From assembly GCF_900091315.1 (NCBI RefSeq), contig NZ_FLSP01000030.1, positions 1-64,000 of the forward strand: a DNA stretch of 64,000 nt. Direction: 5' to 3'. Below, in pieces: positions 32,005 through 39,413 of the stretch. A model generated the notes under the pieces. The model did no database searches, was not told where the DNA came from, and was given only the letters and a program-made list of their open reading frames with translations. Each line of letters starts with the position of its first letter. Within the stretch, counting starts at the first letter, position 1. The stretch comes from Streptomyces sp. DI166 (GTDB lineage Bacteria; Actinomycetota; Actinomycetes; Streptomycetales; Streptomycetaceae). A program made the position numbers and the translations under genes.

Positions 32005-32747
32005 CGGTAGAAGTGGCCCGTTGGGCGCCCTCCGCTCATCTCGAACTATGCGGCCCCCAGCCTGTGGATAAATTCCGCAGACTCGCAGAACGAATAGGCA
32101 GAAATGGCGATTCAAGCTCCCATAAGGGCATTGAAGCCGTGGAACGGATGGGAAGGCGGGGACAGCGCATGGTCGTGCAACCGGCCAGGGGCCAGGGCAG
32201 CGGAGCTGTTCAGAGTTTCTTTACTGGATCAAGGCGGCCCGCCTACGGCGGGCCGCGCGCGCTGGCGGCCAGGGGCCGCCGCCGCTCCTTGTCTCCGCCA
32301 CCGCTCCGGCGGCCCCACCCGCTCAGCGCGCAGCCCTGCCAAGGCGGACGGCCAGACCGGGGAAGCAACCCGACCACTCCGAGCACCAGGACCAGGCCGA
32401 CGCGCACCCAGCACGACCACGCCACCAACCGCCCACCGCTCCACGCCGCATGGCCCGCAGAGCCGCAGTCCGAGCCCAGAGGACGGGCCGCGTCGGCAAC
32501 GTCCAGGCGGATCGAGGTGCGGCCTGTGACGATGGAAGCAGCGTGGCCGAGGACGGCACGGGGTTGCTGGAAACACACGTGACGGGTGCTCAGTCGGCGC
32601 ACCCGCCGTCGTGGCTGACTTTCGCTGGCTCAGCTCAGAACCCTCTCCAACTCGACATCGCGAAGCCGGGGTTGCGGCCGCACCCACGTTCGAGCACGCC
32701 AACCGCCCCGGTACCATCGGCACCGGGGTCCTGATCAGGGCTTCCGT

Positions 32748-32793
32748 GACCGGACCACCCGGAATGCTGTCCAGGCTGAGGGGTGGTCCGGTC
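32748..32793. terminator. Terminator downstream of kinase gene
   Basis: GACCGGACCACCC pairs perfectly with GGGTGGTCCGGTC over 13 bp, 56 bases past the kinase stop on the minus strand. A short T-run on the plus side makes it usable both ways. Confidence 0.75.
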
Positions 32794-32848
32794 TTTGAGT
32801 TGTCGGCCGTAGCCGTGCGAGCAGCGCCGACGAACTGGCGCTTCGGAA

Positions 32849-33685
32849 TCAGCTCAGAGCCTTGCCCACCTCGAAGATGGTGGGTCGGTCTCCTGGCGAA
32901 TGGCTGAGCATGGCGTCGATCAACTTGCCCAGCTCACCGGGCGCCTTCACGAGCCGGCGCCGACCGTCCGCCACGGCCTCTCGCTGCACCGAGCGGGGAG
33001 CGTCGTCCGGGTACTCCATCGCCCGCCAACCGGTAGCAGAGATCAGCAGGGAGGCGCCGAGCGCGTACACGTCGGCTTCCTGCGTCGGCTCGGCTTCTCC
33101 CGTGTCGAGCACGCTGCGGGCGATCTCCGGTGCCTCGTAGTGGACGAGGCAGCCGCGGAACGGGAAGTCGTACCCCTCTGGCACGTTGCCGCCCTGGGCA
33201 AGGGCGAGGTCGATGAGGTGTGTTCGTTCCGGGCCGATGATGAAGTGGGCGGGCTGTACGTCACCATGCGCCCAGCCCTTGGCGTGCAGTTCGGCAAGCG
33301 CCTCGACGCAGCCCAACGCCACGCTGGTGTGCGGTGCGATGGACGAGTCCGGCCTACGACAGGGCTCCCAGAGCTGGTACAGGTCCGGCCCTTCGTGCCA
33401 CGGCTGGAAGTTCCAGGTACCGCGTTCCCACTCGCCGTACGCGAGGTCGACCAGGCCGAGGCGCAGCAGAACGGCCCCTTCACGTGCGGGCGCGAGGGCG
33501 GTCCAGGGTTGGGCGGCCCATTCGGCCGTAGCCTCGATCGGGTAGCCGACTTTCACGGCGTAGTGGCCGCGATGGCTTTCTACCTCCCACACCGTGGAGC
33601 CCCGGCGGTCCAGGACCATGCGCTGGGACGTGGGCATGAGCGCGTCGAGCACCACGATCGGCAGTTCAGGGGGTGACCCGGGCAA
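32849..33685 (-). CDS. Protein-kinase-fold protein, atypical active site
   Basis: About 278 residues from a TTG with AAGGAG eight bases upstream; the open frame reaches 33721. Kinase landmarks are present but changed: Lys in YAVKVGY, catalytic loop HGDVQPAHF (HRD becomes HGD, and the metal-binding Asn becomes His), DLA in place of DFG (LIDLALAQ), and YEAPEIA and ADVYALGASL as in active lobes. No membrane segment is seen. It may phosphorylate the neighbouring small proteins or another target, or work as a pseudokinase. The next gene upstream follows at 70 bases on the same strand. Confidence 0.75.
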   Translation of the reverse strand: MPGSPPELPIVVLDALMPTSQRMVLDRRGSTVWEVESHRGHYAVKVGYPIEATAEWAAQPWTALAPAREGAVLLRLGLVDLAYGEWERGTWNFQPWHEGPDLYQLWEPCRRPDSSIAPHTSVALGCVEALAELHAKGWAHGDVQPAHFIIGPERTHLIDLALAQGGNVPEGYDFPFRGCLVHYEAPEIARSVLDTGEAEPTQEADVYALGASLLISATGWRAMEYPDDAPRSVQREAVADGRRRLVKAPGELGKLIDAMLSHSPGDRPTIFEVGKALS

Positions 33686-33755
33686 CGTCTGTTCTCCTTC
33701 CGGGCGAACGCGGCCGACCACGAGTCGAGGCCGGCCGCGTCGCTGCTGTCGCGTC

Positions 33756-34208
33756 CTACTCTTGGTAGTCCTGACCGTACGGACGGCCGCAGTCCGAGTC
33801 GCACTGCGCGAGGTTCGTGCCGTCCACGGTCCACAGGTCGTCGAAGACCTTGAACCCGGCCGCCTTCATGGCGCGCGCCGCGGTGATGACCATCAGCAGG
33901 TCGCGGGGCCCGCCGCCCGGCTTCGGGTTGTGGTGCAGGAAGCGGCCCGCGTACCGCTCGCACAGCCTCGCGTACTCCTTCGTGTGCAGGATGAGCGCGT
34001 GCAGGCCGAGGTCCACGTCATCGGACGGGACCATGGGGACGTTGGCCGTGGCTGCGGTGACCAGGAAGGCGACCGCCTGGTCCGCGATCCGCGCGGCGCG
34101 CTCGGGCGACTGCCCGTTGTGGACGACCACGAAGTGGGCGAGGCTCTCGAACAGCTCCTCACCAGCCACCGCGCGACCGGTCTTCAGATCGTTCACTGTT
34201 GCCGTCAT
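33756..34208 (-). CDS. Glycine-rich-domain-like protein, kinase partner
   Basis: A 150-residue protein from the ATG at 34208 (AGGAG seven bases upstream). Residues about 65-95 read VDLGLHALILHTKEYARLCE then RFLHHNP, a pattern resembling the GRDP-like/DUF1399-type motif (W/L-H-x-x-I-L-x-T-x-x-Y). The last 25 residues carry two Cys (AQCDSDCGRP). It lies directly upstream of the kinase and probably forms an operon with it. It may be a substrate or an enzyme of unknown reaction. Confidence 0.6.
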   Translation of the reverse strand: MTATVNDLKTGRAVAGEELFESLAHFVVVHNGQSPERAARIADQAVAFLVTAATANVPMVPSDDVDLGLHALILHTKEYARLCERYAGRFLHHNPKPGGGPRDLLMVITAARAMKAAGFKVFDDLWTVDGTNLAQCDSDCGRPYGQDYQE

Positions 34209-34306
34209 GCGACTACTCCTCGTGTGTGGCGGTGCGTGGGTTGGATGGCCGGCCCCGAACGGGGAAGGGGGAGCCGGGGAGTTGGCACCCGTCCGGGGCG
34301 GCCCGT

Positions 34307-34405
34307 CTACTGGCCCATGGCGAGAGCCATGCCGATCACCAGGCCGCACGAGCCGCTGATCATGATCACGAACAGGACTCCTGCGTACCGGCCGACAGCG
34401 CGCAT
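34307..34405 (-). CDS. 32-residue single-pass membrane peptide
   Basis: The ATG shares a base with the upstream stop (TGATG). The product is one hydrophobic helix (YAGVLFVIMISGSCGLVIGM) after a short basic N-terminus. Its coupling to the RPIGGG protein supports it. Size and shape recall holin- or toxin-like peptides, but function is unknown. Confidence 0.5.
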   Translation of the reverse strand: MRAVGRYAGVLFVIMISGSCGLVIGMALAMGQ

Positions 34406-34635
34406 CACAGCCCGTCTCGACTGTTGCCGTTCCTGATGGCCAGGCGCGCGCTCAGTTCCTCTCGTGGACTCGGCGCCACCACGTTGTCCGGCATGGCATC
34501 CCATTCCGTGCCGCCGCCGATCGGCCTCATCTGCACCCGACCGCCGAGCGCACCCATGACGACGCCGATCCGGTCGCGGGCGCTGTCCTTCGCCAGTTCA
34601 CCGATGCCTGGTCTGGTCTGCTGGTTGCTCGCCAT
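34405..34635 (-). CDS. RPIGGG-family small protein (copy in AICE 2)
   Basis: A 76-residue protein with the signature MRPIGGGTEWDAMPDNV. The same core (LRPIGGGIEWDARPERL) occurs in the product of 59748-60023, and both genes lie beside an XRE-type regulator with a TPR-like C-terminal part. I see no Shine-Dalgarno before the ATG at 34635. It is divergent from the XRE-TPR gene, so a regulator with a small partner is the natural reading. Confidence 0.65.
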   Translation of the reverse strand: MASNQQTRPGIGELAKDSARDRIGVVMGALGGRVQMRPIGGGTEWDAMPDNVVAPSPREELSARLAIRNGNSRDGL

Positions 34636-34759
34636 GAAAGGAGCATCGCGATCAGGGCACCCCTGCCAAAAGGTCAGGCTGATTACCCAACTTGGGTAAC
34701 ATCGCGGCAAGTAGAGAATCAGCGACGTTGCGTAGCCCTCGCAGTGTGGGAGCTTGCCG

Positions 34760-36094
34760 ATGCCCGACGCAGACCGGCCGCAGGAACTGCCAGCCAGGCT
34801 GCTCACCGATCCCGAGATGATCGATGCGTGCCGAGTGCGGGACTTCGCCAGAGTCTTCCGGCTGGTGAAGATCAAGGCGGGCATCTACCCATCCATGATC
34901 GCCAGGCGCTGTGAGCTGACCCCAAGCCGTGTCGGCGAAGTCATCGCAGGGCAGCGCCAGTTGCAGCACATGGACGTCATCGAGCGCATCGCGGACGGCT
35001 TGCGCATCCCAGGGCACATGCTCGGACTCGCCCGCCGGGTGTGGGAGACACCCCAGGCCCTCGTGGTCACCGAGCGAGAGGTAGTCCAGGAGCCCGAGCC
35101 GCAGACCCCGGCCGCTTTACCTGGCCCGGACGTGGACAGCATTCTGGCCCTGGCCACACGAACGAGCCTGAACGCAGCCACCCTTGAAGCCTTCCGCTCC
35201 TCCATCGAGGACTACTGGCGACGGGACGACCAGCACGGAGGCGAGGCACTGAGGCCGGCCATCGTCGGCCAGCTCCGCCACGTCGTCGGTCTCTTGAAGG
35301 AGAACCAACCGCCGTCCATCGAAAACGGCCTGTACGGAATCGCCGCCGAGCTGGCACGCCTCACCGGCTGGACCTACTTCGACGCCCGCCAGTACAACCA
35401 GGCCCGCGCGTACTTCACCGAGGCCCTCCAACTGGCCAAGGAGATCGACGACCGCCAGTTCATGGCCAACGTCCTTGCCTGCATGAGCTTGCAGGGCACG
35501 TACCAGGACAAGCCCGCTGACTCCCTGGCCTTCGTGACGGCCGCCCAGGACCAGGCCCGCTCGGCCGTCGACACCACCCCACGGGTCCTGTCCATGTTGT
35601 CGATGCGCGAAGCCTTCGCTCACGCCACGCTCGGCAACCGGGACTCCACGCACCGGGCGATCGGGGAGGCTCACCGCCATTTCGAGCTGATTCGGGTGAG
35701 CGACCCGGATCCGTCCTGGGTGTCGTACTTCGACGAGACGAAGCTGATCGTGGACACGGGGATCGCTCACGGCCGACTGGGCGAAGCAGCCACCGCCGAA
35801 CCTCTGATCGCGGACGCGTTGCGGCGCGAGGCCCGCACCAACCATCGCGGCCGGGCGTTTCACTCGTTCTGGCTTGCCCGTACGCAGCTGGATCAGGGCA
35901 AGCTCGACCAGGCGTGCGACACCGCCACGCAGGCACTGGAACCGGCGTCAGCAGTGGCGTCCGAGCGCGTGTCAGGCCATCTTCGGGAGTTCTACGACCA
36001 GTTGGCCCCACACAGGCAGGAGCCCGTAGCCCTGGCCTTCGAGGCGCGGCTACGGGCACTCCTCCCGCCGGTTAGCGGATCGCTTCGTCCATGA
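34760..36094 (+). CDS. XRE regulator with TPR-like C-terminal domain
   Basis: A 444-residue protein from the ATG at 34760 (GGGAG upstream; a TTG at 34754 is in frame). The XRE domain at about 20-85 reads FARVFRLVKIKAGIYPSMIA then LTPSRVGEVIAGQRQLQHMD. From about 150 to 430 it is built of TPR-like helical pairs (YFDARQYNQARAYFTEALQL, LGEAATAEPLIADALRREAR). Such proteins bind DNA through the N-terminus and a peptide or small protein through the TPR part. Its 3' end overlaps the NUDIX gene by 23 bases, tail to tail. Confidence 0.8.
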   Translation: MPDADRPQELPARLLTDPEMIDACRVRDFARVFRLVKIKAGIYPSMIARRCELTPSRVGEVIAGQRQLQHMDVIERIADGLRIPGHMLGLARRVWETPQALVVTEREVVQEPEPQTPAALPGPDVDSILALATRTSLNAATLEAFRSSIEDYWRRDDQHGGEALRPAIVGQLRHVVGLLKENQPPSIENGLYGIAAELARLTGWTYFDARQYNQARAYFTEALQLAKEIDDRQFMANVLACMSLQGTYQDKPADSLAFVTAAQDQARSAVDTTPRVLSMLSMREAFAHATLGNRDSTHRAIGEAHRHFELIRVSDPDPSWVSYFDETKLIVDTGIAHGRLGEAATAEPLIADALRREARTNHRGRAFHSFWLARTQLDQGKLDQACDTATQALEPASAVASERVSGHLREFYDQLAPHRQEPVALAFEARLRALLPPVSGSLRP

Positions 36095-36605
36095 GCAGGT
36101 AGAGCAGGCCGACGAGCGAGCCGCTGCTCACGACCTCCCGGCGATCGATCATGCCCCGCACCTCAGAGAGGGGAATCCACTCGATGCGGTCGGACTCGTT
36201 CTTCTCCGTGGGCGGCCCGGCATAGGTGGCGCCGTCGATCCTGAAGACGTGGTGCTGCGAGTCGGTAATCCCGTTGGCCGGCTCGGCGTAGATCAGGGGC
36301 TTGATGGGGCCGGGGCGCCAGCCCGTCTCCTCTAGAACCTCACGGGCCGCAGCCTCCTCCGGAGTCTCGCCCTCCTCGACCAGGCCCATGGGCAACTCCC
36401 AGGCCCACGAGTCCGTGATGAAGCGGTGCCGCCACATCATCAGGACCTCTTGACGATCGTTGACCACGGCGGCCACGGCCAGGTGCCGCAGACGAACAAC
36501 GTGGTACTCCCACCTGCGCCCGTCAGGCTGCTGGACGTCGACCAGGCACAGATTCACCCACTTGTTCGTGTAGATCTGTCGCTCACCGTGCGTCTTCCAC
36601 TCCAT
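36072..36605 (-). CDS. NUDIX hydrolase
   Basis: A 177-residue protein with the NUDIX box G-x5-E-x7-R-E-x2-E-E-x-G: GLVEEGETPEEAAAREVLEE then TGW (about 75-98). Flanking strands (AVAAVVNDRQEVLMMWRHRF) and a C-terminal helix complete the fold. The best match is the ADP-ribose/nucleoside-diphosphate-sugar pyrophosphatase type, acting in the cytosol on an X-linked nucleoside diphosphate. It converges with the XRE-TPR regulator, a pairing frequent in Streptomyces. Confidence 0.88.
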   Translation of the reverse strand: MEWKTHGERQIYTNKWVNLCLVDVQQPDGRRWEYHVVRLRHLAVAAVVNDRQEVLMMWRHRFITDSWAWELPMGLVEEGETPEEAAAREVLEETGWRPGPIKPLIYAEPANGITDSQHHVFRIDGATYAGPPTEKNESDRIEWIPLSEVRGMIDRREVVSSGSLVGLLYLLMDEAIR

Positions 36606-37000
36606 ACCTGCAGCCCTTCTCGATCCGGCCTACAGGATCTCAGACCAAGATGGCATGCAACATAGGGTTCAACGACATTCACGTCAGAGTGACGAAATGG
36701 ATGTGTTGAGTCGGATCACTCGCAATGGCGGCGGGGCAGGTGGTGGTAGTGGCGCAGCAGGCGTTGAGGGGCCCCATCGTGATCACATCCGGCCGACGGC
36801 CTGGTCGACTTCCAGTAGTTGACAGCGAAGGTCACGCGTCGGGTCAAACCTAGGCATCTGTCGTACACATGGGTGAACAGAGGCAACAGTTTCACTACAA
36901 GGGGTGACTGAAGTCACACTTTCCCATCGACAGTGAGGTCTGGTCCTCTTATGCTCGTTAACAAGTGGGCGGGTAGGTGTCTGCTCAGGGAGCGGGGGGC
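36606..37000. other. Intergenic region before the TIGR04255 cassette
   Basis: About 395 bases with lower G+C than the flanks. I see no complete gene with a ribosome site. It should hold the promoter of the cassette and the NUDIX promoter. GACTGAAGTCACAC and TCACGTCAGAGTGACG are small dyad-like strings of unknown meaning. Confidence 0.45.
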
Positions 37001-37054
37001 ATGAACTACGAGACGGGCATGAAGCCGGGCGGCGCACACAGGAGGATACAGTGA
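37001..37054 (+). CDS. 17-codon leader peptide of the TIGR04255 cassette
   Basis: ATG preceded by GGGAGCGGGG. The peptide MNYETGMKPGGAHRRIQ ends in a TGA that overlaps the GTG of the next gene. The next gene's own AGGAGG lies within its last codons. This looks like a coupling leader for the cassette; it may have no activity of its own. Confidence 0.45.
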   Translation: MNYETGMKPGGAHRRIQ

Positions 37055-37851
37055 CAAGCCTGCCAGACTTCTCTGAGCCGCCAGTGGTTGAAGTGGCGTG
37101 CGGGGTTAAGTTCCGCAAAGTGCCGGAGCTGAGTGGCATTCGGCTTGCTCCTCTTTATGACATGTGGAAGTCGGAACTGCCTCAAATTGAAGAACAACCG
37201 ACCCTTCCATCTGTAGAGTCTGGTCCGGCTGGCTCGAGTCCTAAGATCAGGGTAGATTTTCCATCCCTGAGGGAAACTCGCTACTGGTTCCATGGTGAAA
37301 ACGGGAATGATCTAGTTCAGTTGCAGCCGGATCGACTCATCGTTAATTGGCGTAGCTGCGGAGTTGGTGACACGTATCCCCGGTTCGCATATGTCCTGAA
37401 TCATTTTTCTCGACGTGTCGCTGATGTTTCAAGGTTTGTTGAAGAGTCATTTCGATCGAAGCTTGAGATTCTTCATGTTGAGCTGAGTTACATCAATACG
37501 CTCCGTGCTGGAGAGTCTGGCCAATGGGACTTGGAGGACATCTTCCATACCTGGCCCGACTTTGCGACTCACCATCTCGGCCGCCCGGCAAATTCGCAGA
37601 TAGTCTTTGACTTCCCGATCGAGAGTACCCGCACTGGTAGAGATTTCTTCTTGCGTGTTTCCATTGAGCCTGGAGTTGTGGGTGATGAGACGCCGGGTGC
37701 ATTCCTGACTATGACGACCCAAGGTAAGCCGTCGAGTACGTCAGTTGATGGGGCCTTGGATGCTCTCAAAGAGGCTCATGATCATCTCGTGAGAAGCTTC
37801 GCGGAAATTACGACGCAGACAGCTCATGAACGCTGGGGGAAACGCTCATGA
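37051..37851 (+). CDS. TIGR04255-family protein
   Basis: A 266-residue protein from a GTG with AGGAGG upstream. The N-terminal signature (PPVVEVACGVKFRKVPELSG) and the later segments IRVDFPSLRETRYWF, DLVQLQPDRLIVNWR and YPRFAYVLNHFSRRV are those of the TIGR04255 family. This family is scattered in bacteria, has no assigned activity, and is often placed in variable regions. Codons are markedly less G+C-rich than in the backbone. Its stop overlaps the next ATG (ATGA), so the product should be made together with the following two. No membrane segment, so cytosolic. Confidence 0.85.
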   Translation: MTSLPDFSEPPVVEVACGVKFRKVPELSGIRLAPLYDMWKSELPQIEEQPTLPSVESGPAGSSPKIRVDFPSLRETRYWFHGENGNDLVQLQPDRLIVNWRSCGVGDTYPRFAYVLNHFSRRVADVSRFVEESFRSKLEILHVELSYINTLRAGESGQWDLEDIFHTWPDFATHHLGRPANSQIVFDFPIESTRTGRDFFLRVSIEPGVVGDETPGAFLTMTTQGKPSSTSVDGALDALKEAHDHLVRSFAEITTQTAHERWGKRS

Positions 37852-38396
37852 CTCTGATGGCAGTGGAAGCGATGAATCCCGTGGTTACTGGGTTGACCAC
37901 GAGGAGAGCAGCGTCGGCTGGCCCATCCGTCGACAGTGCAACGACTCGTCGCACACGGCGTCCCAGGGTAGGGCCGTCGGCCACAATCGATGTCCAAGAA
38001 GAGGGCGCGGGAGTGCCGGACATGGGCCTAGCGGTTGAGAAGATCAACAAGCTGCTGGCTCTGCCTAAAGCTTGGGATGGATACCGTGCCGAGCAAGTCA
38101 CCGTCGAGGCCGGTGTGGCAATGCTTCACGTTCTGCTCTCGGTCATGGATCGGCGCAGCTTGCAGCCTCAGATCTTCCCACTCCCTAACGGTGGACTCCA
38201 GGCTGAGTGGCATGTGAGTGGCAATTCGATCGAGATCGAAGTTGCCCCTGATGGCCAATCTGGATGCGCGCTAGCAGATGGGCAAGATGAAGCTGAAGTT
38301 GAGTTCAGCATCCCAAGTCGGCGAGACAGGCTTGTCGAGTTCCGTAGGATCCTGCTGCACTTCTCCCTGCAAGCAAGAAGGCCTGCTTCTAGGTGA
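37848..38396 (+). CDS. Second protein of the TIGR04255 cassette
   Basis: A 182-residue protein. After a basic, probably flexible N-terminus (about 1-60), residues from about 65 read KINKLLALPKAWDGYRAEQV, then SLQPQIFPLPNGGLQAEW and an acidic strand-rich segment SIEIEVAPDG. The W-D-G-Y ... P-x-x-x-G-G-x-x-x-E-W pattern is one I associate with small proteins next to TIGR04255 genes. No function is known. Translation is coupled on both sides by 4-base overlaps. Confidence 0.75.
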   Translation: MTLMAVEAMNPVVTGLTTRRAASAGPSVDSATTRRTRRPRVGPSATIDVQEEGAGVPDMGLAVEKINKLLALPKAWDGYRAEQVTVEAGVAMLHVLLSVMDRRSLQPQIFPLPNGGLQAEWHVSGNSIEIEVAPDGQSGCALADGQDEAEVEFSIPSRRDRLVEFRRILLHFSLQARRPASR

Positions 38397-38854
38397 AGTC
38401 TGTGTTATCGGGGGCGGGGATGAGTGAAGAGCAGGAGATTCTCGATGGGGATCTGCTCTGGCGGAGAGTAAACACCAAAGTTCCAAGCATGATCCGTCGC
38501 GATAGTGTGACGCAGGAGGAACTTGGGCCCTCTAGTGCGGCATTTAAGCCCCATGATGACGGTACCTCCGTCTATGTTCGCAGGATTCTAGATGAGCACC
38601 GTGTGGAGCCGACTGGCTTATCTGAAGATCCGCATGACTCCATCTGGGAGCTGGAAGTTAAGGGCGTGCGGGATCAAGATCTTGATGTAGTTCCAGATCC
38701 GTGGCCACCGGATGTGCCAGAGCCAGAACATCCACGCCATGCTGCACATGCACTCATCGTAGGATGGCAAGGACTTTCACAGAATCAGATAGGCAAGAAG
38801 GCGAAGGAGCTTGCGCGTCAAGCTTCCTGTGTTCATCATCCAGACGGTATGTAG
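38393..38854 (+). CDS. Third protein of the TIGR04255 cassette
   Basis: A 153-residue protein whose GTG overlaps the previous stop; an ATG at 38420 after GGGGGCGGGG is the alternative start. Features are DLLWRRVNTK, SSAAFKPHDDGTSVYVRRIL, an acidic Pro-rich stretch DVVPDPWPPDVPEPEHPRHA, and a helical end with SQNQIGKKAKELAR. The layout D-L-L-x-R-R ... S-S-A-A-F-x-P-x-x-D-G-x-S-V is shared with other small proteins of such cassettes, as far as I recall. No activity is known. Confidence 0.7.
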   Translation: MKSVLSGAGMSEEQEILDGDLLWRRVNTKVPSMIRRDSVTQEELGPSSAAFKPHDDGTSVYVRRILDEHRVEPTGLSEDPHDSIWELEVKGVRDQDLDVVPDPWPPDVPEPEHPRHAAHALIVGWQGLSQNQIGKKAKELARQASCVHHPDGM

Positions 38855-39046
38855 CCTGATGGCACGCCCTCTTGACTCGGTGTTTTCTGTTGCGAGACGC
38901 GCATTGTGGACGTTTGAAGGGCAGCGCTGGATCACAGTGCTTGACGGCAACGCTGACGGCAACGACGGCACACAGAGGCCGTTGATCACGATCGCCAGCG
39001 ATCAGCCGGGGGAAGGCGGAGCCCCCGCCCAACGCACTGCCCGATC

Positions 39047-39093
39047 CTACGGATCAGAAGGTTGCAGGTTCGAATCCTGCCGAGTGCACAGCA
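39047..39093 (+). repeat. attR of AICE 2
   Basis: A 47-bp perfect copy of the tRNA-Arg 3' end (23277-23323). It marks the right end of AICE 2. Confidence 0.96.
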
Positions 39094-39095
39094 AA

Positions 39096-39131
39096 CCAGA
39101 GGCCCCGTGGAGCAGTCCACGGGGCCTCTGG
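39096..39131 (+). terminator. Displaced chromosomal tRNA-Arg terminator
   Basis: A perfect 16-bp stem (CCAGAGGCCCCGTGGA with TCCACGGGGCCTCTGG) and then CTTTT. This is the hairpin that followed tRNA-Arg before integration. Confidence 0.85.
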
Positions 39132-39413
39132 CTTTTGCGGAGGGCTGTACGTGCCGTCCCGTCGCCCTTAGTACGTAGGTGCGCCCTCTCAACGGCCGTT
39201 CCGGCGCTCGCAGATGGTGCCTTCGCCGTTGGTTGGTGACCGGCACACCTTCGTGCGGGGCTCGTTCACCTCAGTTGTCCCTCAAATGTCTTGCTGCACC
39301 CCTATTGGGCGTTTGATGATCACATGCGTGCCGCAAACCCCCGCTGACCAGGGGAGATGCTGCGGCACGTCCAGTGGTGACCAGCTGGACGCAAGACCGA
39401 AGAGGGGAACATT

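Larger units (their letters stand above)
31472..32747. other. Long non-coding stretch in AICE 2
   Basis: About 1.3 kb in which no frame combines a start, a ribosome site and normal codon bias. It contains the 51-bp imperfect direct repeats (31864 and 31954), a DnaA-box-like TGTGGATAA at 32063-32071 and a perfect hairpin at 32234-32256 (GCGGCCCGCC-TAC-GGCGGGCCGC). G+C-rich, structure-prone sequence follows. A single-strand origin, transfer origin or control region is more likely than genes. Confidence 0.5.
23277..39093. mobile_element. AICE 2: pSAM2-like integrative conjugative element in tRNA-Arg
   Basis: It is bounded by a perfect 47-bp direct repeat of the tRNA-Arg 3' end. The order integrase, excisionase, RepSA-type initiator, DUF2637/Spd protein, TraB, small proteins and divergent GntR repressor is that of pSAM2. 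The right half, 32849-38854, is cargo: a kinase module, an XRE-TPR regulator, a NUDIX hydrolase and a TIGR04255 cassette. It begins only 1.55 kb after AICE 1 ends. Confidence 0.95.

Noticed and set aside
32063..32071. DnaA box TGTGGATAA as a host-type origin
   Set aside because: A single box without A+T-rich DNA nearby is not enough to call an origin.
32013..32582. Plus-strand frames in the AICE 2 non-coding region
   Set aside because: They cross the perfect hairpin at 32234-32256, and their products are low-complexity Arg/Pro strings.
39047..39093. Second tRNA-Arg gene at attR of AICE 2
   Set aside because: Only the 3' half is present and no promoter precedes it.
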